Origin: Spirochaetota bacterium
GTDB lineage: Bacteria > Spirochaetota > UBA12135 > COTS27
DNA: 13,438 nt
NCBI GenBank assembly: GCA_030621685.1
Contig: JAUXHF010000020.1
Location: 1 to 13,438 of the forward strand
Direction: 5' to 3'
Made by a program: the position numbers and the translations under genes. Under the pieces are notes generated by a model. That model ran no database searches. It was not told the origin of the DNA and worked only from the letters and a program-made list of their open reading frames with translations. Shown here in pieces: positions 1 through 6,707 of this stretch (position 1 is the first letter of the stretch; each line of letters begins with the position of its first letter).

Positions 1-360
1 TCCTTCGCTAGGAATTTCAAAAAACTTGCTTGGCAGCAAACTGCCATAGGCTACTATCAATCCAAAATCCACATTCAAATGCTTAAGGTATTCAATTTCT
101 TTGCTATCAATATTCACTGTCTCGCGCAGGGGAATGTTATAAGCCCGGCCTAGCAAGGCTACAGAGCTGGGGCTGGGGCTGGGGCTGGCGCTAGGCAAAG
201 CACTGCCACTGCCCGTACCCCGAGCGCTACGAGTAGGCGGGTTCGTCCACAGGGCCTTAACATCAGCTAGCTGCTCTAGAAGAATATATTCTAAAATATC
301 TGCTGCCAAGGCCGGAGTGCCTAAGAACACTATGGCCGGCTTCGTTTTCTTTGTATTCAT
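1..360 (-). CDS. fmt: Methionyl-tRNA formyltransferase, N-terminal part (cut by window edge)
   Basis: Formylates the methionine on initiator tRNA using 10-formyl-tetrahydrofolate, in the cytoplasm. The ATG is at 360 and the frame stays open to base 1, giving 120 residues; the C-terminal two thirds lie outside the window. The start reads MNTKKTKPAIVFLGTPALAA, the usual first strand and GTP loop. Residues 96-110 (LNVDFGLIVAYGSLL) match the conserved D-x-x-x-VVAYG-x-x-LP segment of the hydrolase fold. The loop that contacts the tRNA acceptor stem in E. coli Fmt starts here with TNPPTRSARG (39-48); Arg47 lines up with the functionally important Arg42. The loop is then expanded by a Ser/Pro/Gly low-complexity run (49-66) coded by a hexamer repeat. 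A short A-rich stretch (GAAAAGAAA) precedes the ATG, with no clear Shine-Dalgarno. Def, the usual partner, is not in the window. Confidence 0.9.
   Translation of the reverse strand, partial: MNTKKTKPAIVFLGTPALAADILEYILLEQLADVKALWTNPPTRSARGTGSGSALPSASPSPSPSSVALLGRAYNIPLRETVNIDSKEIEYLKHLNVDFGLIVAYGSLLPSKFFEIPSEG
166..192. repeat. GC-rich hexanucleotide repeat inside fmt
   Basis: Three exact copies of GCTGGG (166-183), a fourth with one change (GCTGGC, 184-189) and a partial fifth. On the coding strand this reads as alternating Ser-Pro/Ser-Ala. Being a multiple of three, copy-number changes keep the frame. It sits where other Fmt proteins have a short MPSPVK-like segment, so it looks like expansion of that Ser-Pro codon pair. 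Confidence 0.85.
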
Positions 361-554
361 TTTCTTTTCAATCTAGCTATAACCATGCCCAGCCTAGATT
401 AACTTATCGGTTAAATTTTCAAAAAGATGCTGTTAGCTGAAATTTCTTAAGCTTACTTTCTTTTCAAGAAGCGTAGAATATCCTAGCTGTTTTTCCCTTG
501 CTATCTTTTTTGCCTAAACTATTTACCAGAAAATACCAGAAAACTAACTTCCTA

Positions 555-593
555 AGTATTTAGATGTAGTATTTAAGTGTAGTATTTAAGTGT
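555..593. repeat. 13-bp tandem repeat, three copies, in the fmt-fabH gap
   Basis: Units start at 555, 568 and 581. The last two are identical (AGTATTTAAGTGT); the first differs at two positions. The rest of the 361-622 gap between the fabH stop and the fmt start is AT-rich, and I see no gene or clear terminator in it. Confidence 0.85.
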
Positions 594-622
594 AGAATTT
601 TATGTTCTAGAGAATTTTTAGC

Positions 623-1741
623 TTAGGCCTCTGTTACCACAGCACTGAAAGTATAGCCACCACCAACTGAAGTTAAGAGTAATTTTTGCGCCCTGGCATA
701 GGTCTTGGCATATATCTTTTTTCGCATGTATAAATCTAACAAGACCGGCACAGTAGCAGAGGAGAGGTTGCCTAGCTTGGCTATCTTATTTAAAACAAGA
801 ATATCTTTTTGGTTAATTTTTTTTCTGAGCGCCTCTATAATTCGGGAATTAGCTTGATGCGGAAGAACAGCCTGCAAGTCGGCAAAGCTCAGCCCACAAG
901 ATTCTAAGGCAGCAAGCCCAATGTTATACATCGAGTTCACCGCATGTCTTTGCACAAGCGGGCCACTATCTCCCTTAAAGAAAATTGTCCCACTGTTTTC
1001 CATATACACTTGCTCACTATACTCAATAGCAGAGGCAAAGCCTAATATTTTTGGCCGAGTGTCCTCAGGCTTAGCTCGAGAAAGCAGAAGAGCCCCCGCC
1101 CCATCAGAAAAAATAATAGCCGAGGTGGGATCGCTAAAGTTCATTTTATTACTTAGGTAATCGGCAGCCACCACCAAAACATGTTCAAACATGCCACAGC
1201 GTATTTTAATTACAGCATCAATAAGCGCATCTAAAAAGCCACTGCATGCGCCATTCACGGTTAGCGCCGAGCAGCCAAGAACTGTCTTGGTATCGCCTTT
1301 CTCACTTCCATTCCCCGCTAGGCTAAGACCTTGGCGAAGACCTAGTTTTTTTACCAGCACACAAGCAGGAGACGGCATAATTCTCGATGAGCTATACGTA
1401 GAAAATACAACGTGGCCAATGGCCTCCAAATTCATTTCGGCAGCCTGTATCGCCGCTTCTGCCGCATGAGCTGCCATGCTCTCAACCTCAAGGCCTTTTT
1501 CTAGCTCACCCTCGCTAAGAAAAGGTCGCTCTTCAATGCCGCATACTTGCAGCACCCAGGCATCAAATACTTCATCGGCTGCGCTTGACGAGGGAAAGTC
1601 TTTATTTCGTTTTTTAAGCGCAGTTAAGGCTCGCTGGGCATTAAACCCACTTATTCTTGTAAAAAGCTCTTTGTTCGTCACATTCTTTTTGGGCAGAAAA
1701 GAACCTGTCCCTGCAATAACTGCTTCGTATTGGAATTTCAT
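623..1741 (-). CDS. fabH: 3-oxoacyl-ACP synthase III (KAS III)
   Basis: Condenses acetyl-CoA (or another acyl-CoA) with malonyl-ACP to start fatty-acid elongation; cytoplasmic thiolase-fold homodimer. The thiolase-fold triad is visible: Cys166 in NGACSGF, His295 in PHQAN and Asn325 in GNLSSATVP. The N-terminal IAGTGSFLPKKNVTN, the GIEERPF segment (68-74), SDGAGALLL (212-220) and the C-terminal SVGGGYTFSAVV are also typical. At 372 residues it is about 50 longer than common FabH. The extra length is an insertion around 27-66 before GIEERPF and a Gly/Ser/Lys-rich one around 137-155 before the nucleophile strand. The ATG at 1741 has no evident Shine-Dalgarno. It lies upstream of fmt on the same strand, with a 262-bp gap. 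A broader KAS III-like enzyme (for example with other acyl donors) is possible given the insertions. Confidence 0.88.
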   Translation of the reverse strand: MKFQYEAVIAGTGSFLPKKNVTNKELFTRISGFNAQRALTALKKRNKDFPSSSAADEVFDAWVLQVCGIEERPFLSEGELEKGLEVESMAAHAAEAAIQAAEMNLEAIGHVVFSTYSSSRIMPSPACVLVKKLGLRQGLSLAGNGSEKGDTKTVLGCSALTVNGACSGFLDALIDAVIKIRCGMFEHVLVVAADYLSNKMNFSDPTSAIIFSDGAGALLLSRAKPEDTRPKILGFASAIEYSEQVYMENSGTIFFKGDSGPLVQRHAVNSMYNIGLAALESCGLSFADLQAVLPHQANSRIIEALRKKINQKDILVLNKIAKLGNLSSATVPVLLDLYMRKKIYAKTYARAQKLLLTSVGGGYTFSAVVTEA

Positions 1742-1888
1742 GAAATTGTGCTAAAAAATTATTGGTTTACGCTAGCTGCTTTTAAGTAAGAACAAGGCTA
1801 AGCAGTGGCTAACACGGCCTTTTCATTTGTCTTTTAAAACATTATCAGAAGACTCTCTTGTAGGTATTCTAGCCAAAGTATCTTGTAT

Positions 1889-1898
1889 ATTATATAAT
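1889..1898. promoter_or_regulatory. Palindromic -10-like element between divergent fabH and J-domain gene
   Basis: The palindrome ATTATATAAT contains TATAAT on both strands (plus 1893-1898; minus 1894-1889). It lies between the divergently transcribed fabH and J-domain genes. On the minus strand TTGTTC (1915-1910) sits 15 bp upstream, a short spacer; on the plus strand no good -35 is seen. This is a sequence-only guess at a shared promoter region. Confidence 0.3.
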
Positions 1899-1983
1899 GA
1901 TATATGAAAGAACAATTTTTAGATTCAATTTATGAAAAATAATGCAACGTAACAACCAGAATCAACCATAGCAAGCAAGTAAA

Positions 1984-2049
1984 GTAAGTGAATTGTAAGT
2001 GAGTTGTAAGTAAATTGTGAGTGAATTGTGAGTGAATTGTGAGTATAGG
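1984..2049. repeat. 11-bp tandem array abutting the J-domain gene start
   Basis: Units begin at 1984, 1995, 2006, 2017 and 2028, consensus GTRAGTGAATT, followed by a degenerate sixth unit at 2039. Units 4 and 5 are identical; earlier ones differ by one or two bases. The sixth unit begins with the GTG used as start codon by the downstream gene. Confidence 0.88.
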
Positions 2050-2404
2050 AAAAAGGCTTTGGAGGCTTCTCAAATTTTATGGCAGAGCAGATGCAAGACA
2101 AGCGTTTTCGAGTTCTTTCAAGGCCAATGAAAGCCAGAAGAGCGAATATAAACAAGATACAGAGGATTTGTTTAAAAAGAAGAATCTCGTTCCTAAGTCT
2201 ATCGAAGAAGCCCTAGGCGTATTTGATTTAAGCCCCCCTAGCTCTTTGAAGCAAGTGGAAAGAAGGAAACGAGAAATTCTGCTACAGTATCACCCAGATA
2301 AGTATAATAGCCATCCTGAAAAAGAGAAAATAGCCACAGAATTTACCCAAATTCTAAATGAGGCCTACCAAAAACTTAAAACTCATTACCTAAAGCATGA
2401 ATAA
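2039..2404 (+). CDS. Small J-domain (DnaJ-like) co-chaperone
   Basis: 121-residue soluble protein with a C-terminal J-domain (about 55-118) and no Gly/Phe, zinc-finger or client-binding regions. The HPD tripeptide that stimulates Hsp70 (DnaK) ATPase is at 85-87 (QYHPDK), flanked by a basic helix II (VERRKREILLQ) and helix III (FTQILNEAYQKLK). The N-terminus (MSIGKRLWRLLKFYG) is a basic amphipathic stretch that could dock on a partner or membrane. The start must be the GTG at 2039: a TGA lies in frame at 2033, and there is no later in-frame Met before the J-domain. No Shine-Dalgarno precedes it, because the upstream sequence is the 11-bp array. It converges on ung. A specialised J-protein recruiting DnaK to one client is likely, but the client cannot be read from sequence. 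Confidence 0.82.
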   Translation: MSIGKRLWRLLKFYGRADARQAFSSSFKANESQKSEYKQDTEDLFKKKNLVPKSIEEALGVFDLSPPSSLKQVERRKREILLQYHPDKYNSHPEKEKIATEFTQILNEAYQKLKTHYLKHE

Positions 2405-2440
2405 CCTTAAAGGAATAGCCTTTTTGCATCAATATATAAA

Positions 2441-2486
2441 AGCAGCTTTCTAGGCTAGGCTTCAACAGCAGTTTTCTAAGCTAGGC
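2441..2486. repeat. Two imperfect 20-bp copies, 26-bp period
   Basis: AGCAGCTTTCTAGGCTAGGC (2441-2460) recurs as a copy with two changes at 2467-2486, downstream of the J-domain gene. It looks like a small local duplication. Confidence 0.6.
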
Positions 2487-2496
2487 GAGTATACAA

Positions 2497-2522
2497 GCAA
2501 ATTAATTTGCTAATTAATTTGC
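2497..2522. terminator. AT-rich hairpin overlapping the ung stop codon, between convergent genes
   Basis: A perfect 11-bp inverted repeat, GCAAATTAATT (2497-2507) and AATTAATTTGC (2512-2522), with a 4-nt loop. It lies between the ends of the J-domain gene and ung and contains the ung TAG (2510-2512). There is no pure T-tract on either side (minus side reads TTGTATAC), so a bidirectional terminator or 3'-end stabiliser is inferred from position and symmetry. Confidence 0.45.
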
Positions 2523-3187
2523 CAGTTAATCGCTTTTTTGCCATGAGACAGAAGATAGCTATTCGCCTTAGAAAAATGGCGACAACCTTGAAACCCAGAC
2601 ACCGAATAAGGACTAGGATGAGCTGCCCTAAGTATGCAATGCCTAGAACCATCAACACATTTTGCTTTTTGCTGGGCAAAATTTCCCCAGAGCATAAACA
2701 CAATATTCTCTCGTTTTTCATTGAGCAAGCTAATAACTTTATCTGTAAAAACCTCCCAGCCCCTAGCATGGTGAGAGGCTGGCTTCCCTGCCCTCACGGT
2801 TAACACAGCATTCAATAACAGCAGGCCTTGGCTGGCCCAAGATTGCAGGTTGCCGCTAACTTTCGACATAGGCAATTTCAAGTCATCGCTTATTTCGCGA
2901 TATATGTTACGCAATGAGGCAGGGGGCTTCACTCCTGTTTGCACTGAAAAACTTAGGCCATGGGCTTGCCCCTTTCCATGATAGGGATCTTGGCCAATGA
3001 TAACCACCTTTACCTCTTGAAAAGGCGTATGGAGAAAGGCATTAAATACATTTTTCATGTCTGGGTATATGCTTTGTGTTTGAAGCTCTGCTTTTAGGAA
3101 TTCCCGAAGCTCTGCCATATAGGGCTGTTTAAATTCGGCTTGTAGCTCTACAAGCCAACTTTGATGTATATTGGGAAGTTTTTCCAA
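2510..3187 (-). CDS. ung: Uracil-DNA glycosylase, family 1
   Basis: Removes uracil from DNA to start base-excision repair. 225 residues, normal for the family. The water-activating motif GQDPYHG is at 65-71 (catalytic Asp67), the PPSL-like KPPASLRN at 87-94, LLLLNAVLTVRAG (122-134) carries the uracil-binding Asn126, and the minor-groove intercalation loop HPSPYS is at 190-195 (His190). The start is a TTG at 3187: an in-frame TAA lies 3 nt further upstream, and the next Met (24) would remove the conserved N-terminal helix ending in QPYM. There is only a weak AAAGA upstream. It is transcribed towards the J-domain gene and divergently from the membrane-protein gene. It appears intact. Confidence 0.95.
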   Translation of the reverse strand: MEKLPNIHQSWLVELQAEFKQPYMAELREFLKAELQTQSIYPDMKNVFNAFLHTPFQEVKVVIIGQDPYHGKGQAHGLSFSVQTGVKPPASLRNIYREISDDLKLPMSKVSGNLQSWASQGLLLLNAVLTVRAGKPASHHARGWEVFTDKVISLLNEKRENIVFMLWGNFAQQKAKCVDGSRHCILRAAHPSPYSVSGFQGCRHFSKANSYLLSHGKKAINWQIN

Positions 3188-3535
3188 AAATTAATCTTTC
3201 ATCAGGGCATCAGATACCCCTACATGTTTTAATAAATTTCTGCGATGAGCAGTATTTTCAGCCTTCTAGCTAAGCATTGAATAGAAAAAGCATTGCGATG
3301 TTACTCTATTCTTTATTTCCTTATTTCTTTATAGGCTGCTAGAGTCGAAGCAACGAAAACGCTGCTGCCTTAGTATTACAAAAAGCTAAGATGTAATGTA
3401 TAAAAAAAATGCTTACTATCATGCTATTATAGCATTCTGTTAGAATATTATTGAAATATCCCGAAAAAATGCCAGATACAGGAAAATGCTAGCGGATAGC
3501 CTATTGCATGGCTGTATTATTAAGAAATTCAGCAG
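3188..3535. other. Intergenic region between divergent ung and the membrane-protein gene
   Basis: No credible coding sequence. It is AT-rich and should hold promoters for both neighbours, but I see no convincing -35/-10 pair. A small perfect hairpin, ATGCTA-TTA-TAGCAT, lies at 3421-3435 with no T-tract after it. Confidence 0.6.
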
Positions 3536-3772
3536 TTATCCACAGGACTTCGGATAATAGGTTTACAAAAAGACCAAATTATTAATAAATTACATGGTGA
3601 ATACTACTTTTAGAATAAACATTACGTGGATAAATACATCATTATCCACAGGACTTCGGGTAATAGATTTATAAAAAGACCAAATTATTAATAAATTACA
3701 TAGTGAATACTACTTTTAAAATAAACATTACGTGGATAAATACATCGCTATCCACAGGACTTCGGGTAATAG
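3536..3772. repeat. 106-bp tandem duplication covering the 5' end of the membrane-protein gene
   Basis: Unit 1 is 3536-3641, unit 2 is 3642-3747 and a partial third runs from 3748 to about 3772, where it joins the gene body. Units differ at only a handful of positions. Each unit starts with (T/C)TATCCACAGGACTTCGG and contains GTGGATAA eight bases before the next unit. The period is not a multiple of three, so the reading frame is carried into the gene body only from the last copy of the GTG region. Confidence 0.92.
3597..3674 (+). pseudogene. Duplicated, truncated 5' end of the membrane-protein gene
   Basis: The upstream repeat copy holds a GTG exactly 106 bp before the one at 3703. It codes almost the same N-terminus (MNTTFRINITWINTSLSTGL...) for 25 codons and then meets TAA at 3672, where the repeat diverges from the gene body. 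It is a by-product of the tandem duplication. If translated, it would act as a small upstream ORF overlapping the region before the real start. Confidence 0.6.
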
Positions 3773-4941
3773 AAATACCCTTCATCATATCCTTTATTTC
3801 CCGTAGTATTACGCCCTCTCAAGATATTTCTTTATTTGGAATAATCCTTTCTATTATTGTTGCCGCTTCAGGGTTCTTGCTATCCTTGGCTACGCCAACG
3901 TCGTGTGGAGAAAGTCCGCAAAACACAAAAAAAGTATCTTCTTATGCTCTTGCCATGGCCTACCTGGCTTCATGTCTGCTCATACTAGTATTTTTATTGC
4001 CTGCGCAAAATATTTTATCGTATTATCATCTCGCCTTCATTTCGCTAGCCATATTAATAGACTTACTTATAGTAGGCATACGCAGAGTGTATCAAGGAGC
4101 GCTTATTCATATAGAAAAATCTTGGGTAATCTTGTTTTCCTCCATGGCCAGAGTTGCCTTTACCATATTGATCTGTATTGGTTTACGCAGTCCATTTTCT
4201 TATTTTTGGTCGGCCTTGATCATTTTGATAGTGGCAGCCTTTATCGATACATTTTTTAATGTTTTCATATATTGGCTGTATACAAGAAAAAGCAATATAG
4301 CCTATAACAGAACGGCTTATACATCGATACGAAATTATTTGTTACTTTCAGTGCCTTCTCTGGTTTATACCACTCAAAATTACCTAATTATTGTAATTGT
4401 TAGCGTAGTCCATGATACTTTATTGATTAGCAATTGGATTATCCTCTATTCATTTATCAGTATTTTCTTAGGCATCTATGTGGATATCGAAAATATAACG
4501 ACAAAGTTTAAATTAGGCTTTAAGGAAATATATCAAATATTAACGCTACCCTTGCTGCTTGGTATAGCCATATTTGGATTGTTTATGGTTTTTAAACCGG
4601 GGAGAGACCTTTATTTTATTGATTTTCAAGGCATATCTAGCATGGAATCTATTGATGCTATTCAAGGAATCCAATGGGTTGTGGCTTCTCTTGCAATAAT
4701 TTTTTTGTTGAAACAGTTTTTCAAAGGGATACTCATTTCTAGAGGGGAAAGCCTTGCTTTAAGCATATCTGGTTATTTAAATATACTGGGCTTATCGGCA
4801 GCCGGCGTAGGGCTTTATTTTTTTCATCCTCCTTATTTAATGCATACAGCTAGTTATGTGCTTCTAGCTGGAATCGTTTTCGAGTTCTTTTTTATTCTAC
4901 TCAGCTACCTAAAAACCTTAAGACCCATGCCATCATACTAA
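3703..4941 (+). CDS. Polytopic inner-membrane protein, MOP/polysaccharide-flippase-like
   Basis: 412 residues with about 11-12 hydrophobic spans: roughly 21-36, 42-63, 80-101, 108-126, 141-161, 166-193, 211-236, 241-261, 277-297, 324-342, 350-374 and 380-403. There are few charged residues inside helices and short loops. The GIRRVYQGALI segment (125-135) after the fourth span resembles the conserved region of MATE/MurJ/Wzx-type flippases, which move lipid-linked glycans or small molecules across the membrane. No substrate can be assigned. The listed GTG start lies in the last copy of the 106-bp repeat and has no Shine-Dalgarno. The frame is open further upstream to 3667 (IYKKTKLLINYIVNTTF...), which looks like plausible coding sequence, so the GTG may be an internal Val codon whose original start was displaced by the duplication. 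Family call is moderate; membrane location is firm. Confidence 0.6.
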   Translation: MNTTFKINITWINTSLSTGLRVIEIPFIISFISRSITPSQDISLFGIILSIIVAASGFLLSLATPTSCGESPQNTKKVSSYALAMAYLASCLLILVFLLPAQNILSYYHLAFISLAILIDLLIVGIRRVYQGALIHIEKSWVILFSSMARVAFTILICIGLRSPFSYFWSALIILIVAAFIDTFFNVFIYWLYTRKSNIAYNRTAYTSIRNYLLLSVPSLVYTTQNYLIIVIVSVVHDTLLISNWIILYSFISIFLGIYVDIENITTKFKLGFKEIYQILTLPLLLGIAIFGLFMVFKPGRDLYFIDFQGISSMESIDAIQGIQWVVASLAIIFLLKQFFKGILISRGESLALSISGYLNILGLSAAGVGLYFFHPPYLMHTASYVLLAGIVFEFFFILLSYLKTLRPMPSY

Positions 4942-4962
4942 TAACCAAGATTACTTCACCCG

Positions 4963-5003
4963 TGCAGATGCTGCAGTATACTAAAATGACGCATCCACCT
5001 GCA
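4963..5003. other. Extended hairpin downstream of the membrane-protein gene
   Basis: TGCAG (4963-4967) can pair with CTGCA at 4971-4975 (3-nt loop) or with CTGCA at 4999-5003; in the second case ATGC/GCAT (4968-4971 and 4991-4994) extends the stem with a 4-nt bulge. It begins 22 nt after the stop codon. No T-tract follows, so it is at best a weak terminator or RNA 3'-end structure. Confidence 0.3.
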
Positions 5004-5036
5004 AAGGATAGAATTTAATTACTGCTTTAGAGGGAA

Positions 5037-5066
5037 ATAAGCATCTAAAAGATAAGCATCTAAAAG
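5037..5066. repeat. 15-bp tandem repeat, two exact copies
   Basis: ATAAGCATCTAAAAG at 5037-5051 and 5052-5066, in the gene-free stretch 4942-5439. Apart from this repeat, the hairpin before it and the palindrome after it, I see no RNA gene in that stretch. Confidence 0.85.
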
Positions 5067-5187
5067 ATAGGATTACTGTAGTAAAAGCTATATTATTTTT
5101 GCTTAAAGGCTTTTTATACAGCCATTCTATTAGTTTTTTCAAGTATAGCTTTACGTATCATTTTTAAAAAACCTTTAAAAATATAAA

Positions 5188-5209
5188 TTCCTGTAAAACT
5201 TTACAGGAA
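5188..5209. promoter_or_regulatory. 22-bp near-perfect palindrome, operator-like
   Basis: TTCCTGTAAA (5188-5197), a 2-bp centre, then TTTACAGGAA (5200-5209): both 10-bp arms match exactly. The core has the form CTGT-N8-ACAG. Length, symmetry and minimal spacer suit a site for a dimeric regulator better than a terminator, and no T-tract follows on the plus strand. It lies about 230 bp upstream of the amidohydrolase start, with TATAAAAT at 5219-5226 just after it. Confidence 0.45.
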
Positions 5210-5412
5210 AATTCACGATATAAAATAGATGGAGAAAAGTATTTTTCCTTACAAGAACAAATTTATGGACAAAAACAGCTTACTTTTCAAAAAAAATGAC
5301 GCCGAGTTCATCCATGTTTTCTGTAGAATTTTCTCCTTACAAGGATACAATCAAGCTAAACCCATGTTTATCAGCCAGCCAGCGTTTCTTTGTTCGGCTT
5401 ATCTTTCAACAG

Positions 5413-5421
5413 TGATATAAT
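5413..5421 (+). promoter_or_regulatory. Extended -10 promoter for the amidohydrolase gene
   Basis: TGATATAAT is a perfect extended -10 (TG-N-TATAAT), 18 bp before the ATG at 5440. Only a poor -35 is present, which extended -10 promoters tolerate. It would give a leader of about a dozen bases. Confidence 0.5.
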
Positions 5422-5439
5422 GAGAGTATAAATTAAAGT

Positions 5440-6675
5440 ATGCAAGCTCAAAACCTTACACTTCATAACATAAAGATATGTAATCTTGACAAAATCACCA
5501 TCAGTGGAAAGCTCTGCCTAAACGATGGCTTCCTTGGTAGTGAAGCTACAGGCAATAAAATAGATTTAAGTGGCTACATTGCCTACCCTGGGCTGTTCAA
5601 TGCCCACGACCATCTGCTTGGCACCTACTTGCCAAGGGTGGGCAATGGTCCTTATCTTTGCTGGAAACCATGGGATGAAGACTTAAAATCAGCCAGTATC
5701 TACCGTGAACGCAATAAGCTATCCATCAACCAGATATACATGCTTTCTTATTACCGACATATTTTATCTGGAGTAACATCGGTATGCGACCATATCCCGC
5801 ATATTATCAACAAAGAGCAAATTGAAAATTCCTTTATCCGAATTGTAGAACAGTATTGTATCGCTCATGAGATGTCTTCTTACGAGCTTCAGTGGGGCGA
5901 GGCTCATGAGCTAGAAATAAAAAAGTCACATCGGCTTAACGTTCCGTTTATCACGCATATTGAAGAGGGTTTCGATGAGGAATCGAAGCGTGGCATTGAA
6001 ATATTAAAGAAGAAAAATGGCTTATTTCACAACTCGGTATTAGTTCACTGTATCAGCTGCTCGCAATCGGATATTAAAGCTATTGCCGAAACCAAGGCAT
6101 CGGTGGTATGGTGTCCTGCCTCTAACTATTTTATGTTTAACCAAACAGCCGATATCGCGGCTATGCTAGACCAAGGCATAAATGTCTGCCTTGGCACAGA
6201 CTCTCCTATGTCGGGAAGCCCGCATATTTTGGATGAGATGAAAGTAGCCAAGAAACTTTACTATCAAATTTATCACGAGGATATCTCTTCAAAGAAAATC
6301 ATGGAGATGGCCACCATAAACCCCGCCAAGGCTTTCAAACTAGATAAGCTAGTCGGCAGCCTAGAAATTGGCAAGAAAGCTGATATTTTGATATTAAAAG
6401 ATAAGCGGAAAAATCCCTACGACCAGCTTATCGAAGCCCAGCCAGAAAATATTGAAATTGTCATTCGCGAGGGAATTCCCTTGTTTTTCCAAGAACGCCA
6501 CAAAAAATTGATACAAAATCAAGCTATCTTGAGAAAGTTTTACAAGAAAATAACCGTTCATAACGGCAAACACCAGCAAAAAGCCTATCTTATTGGTGAT
6601 CCGCTAAAGCTTCTTAAGCAAATACGGCAGACCGTGAACTTTAAGAAGAATTTTAGTTTTTTCAACATAAGCTAA
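5440..6675 (+). CDS. Metal-dependent amidohydrolase (SsnA/TrzN/MtaD-type deaminase-like)
   Basis: A 411-residue cytoplasmic enzyme of the amidohydrolase superfamily, expected to hydrolyse or deaminate an N-containing ring or nucleoside. The barrel ligands are visible: His56 and His58 (PGLFNAHDH), His173 (THIEEG), His203 (VHCISC) and Asp254 (GTDSPMSG). Also typical are SGVTSVCDH (110-118), the WCPASN strand (224-229) and the C-terminal return to the small beta domain, GSLEIGKKADILIL. This His-x-His/His/His/Asp set without a carboxylated Lys points to the mononuclear deaminase/chlorohydrolase branch. Residues about 355-411 form an extra basic tail not needed for the barrel. The substrate is not readable. 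The short Leu/Ile-rich N-terminus is abbreviated compared with relatives. The Shine-Dalgarno is weak (TAAAG before the ATG). No co-oriented neighbour is close, so it is probably monocistronic. Confidence 0.8.
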   Translation: MQAQNLTLHNIKICNLDKITISGKLCLNDGFLGSEATGNKIDLSGYIAYPGLFNAHDHLLGTYLPRVGNGPYLCWKPWDEDLKSASIYRERNKLSINQIYMLSYYRHILSGVTSVCDHIPHIINKEQIENSFIRIVEQYCIAHEMSSYELQWGEAHELEIKKSHRLNVPFITHIEEGFDEESKRGIEILKKKNGLFHNSVLVHCISCSQSDIKAIAETKASVVWCPASNYFMFNQTADIAAMLDQGINVCLGTDSPMSGSPHILDEMKVAKKLYYQIYHEDISSKKIMEMATINPAKAFKLDKLVGSLEIGKKADILILKDKRKNPYDQLIEAQPENIEIVIREGIPLFFQERHKKLIQNQAILRKFYKKITVHNGKHQQKAYLIGDPLKLLKQIRQTVNFKKNFSFFNIS

Positions 6676-6707
6676 ACATAAACATAGCTGCTTTCAAAAT
6701 AAACTTG

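Noticed and set aside
921..1754. Three plus-strand ORFs opposite fabH
   Set aside because: Antisense to a clearly coding fabH frame, no motifs; shadows of its codon structure.
1904..1942. 12-residue leader peptide ORF (MKEQFLDSIYEK) after a TATAAT
   Set aside because: The ATG is only 5 bp after the -10-like element, no ribosome site, and no regulatory codon run; too short to support.
1925..2155. Minus-strand ORF with repeated SLTIHSQFTYN-like segments
   Set aside because: The peptide repeat is simply the 11-bp DNA array read on the other strand, and it overlaps the J-domain gene.
3536..3756. Chromosomal replication origin
   Set aside because: DnaA-box-like sequences overlap codons and no dnaA, dnaN or gidA lies nearby; kept only as a low-weight observation.
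5229..5420. 63-codon ORF downstream of the palindrome
   Set aside because: No Shine-Dalgarno, composition without recognisable domain, ends on top of the amidohydrolase promoter; a TATAAAAT lies only 3 bp before its ATG. Likely chance.
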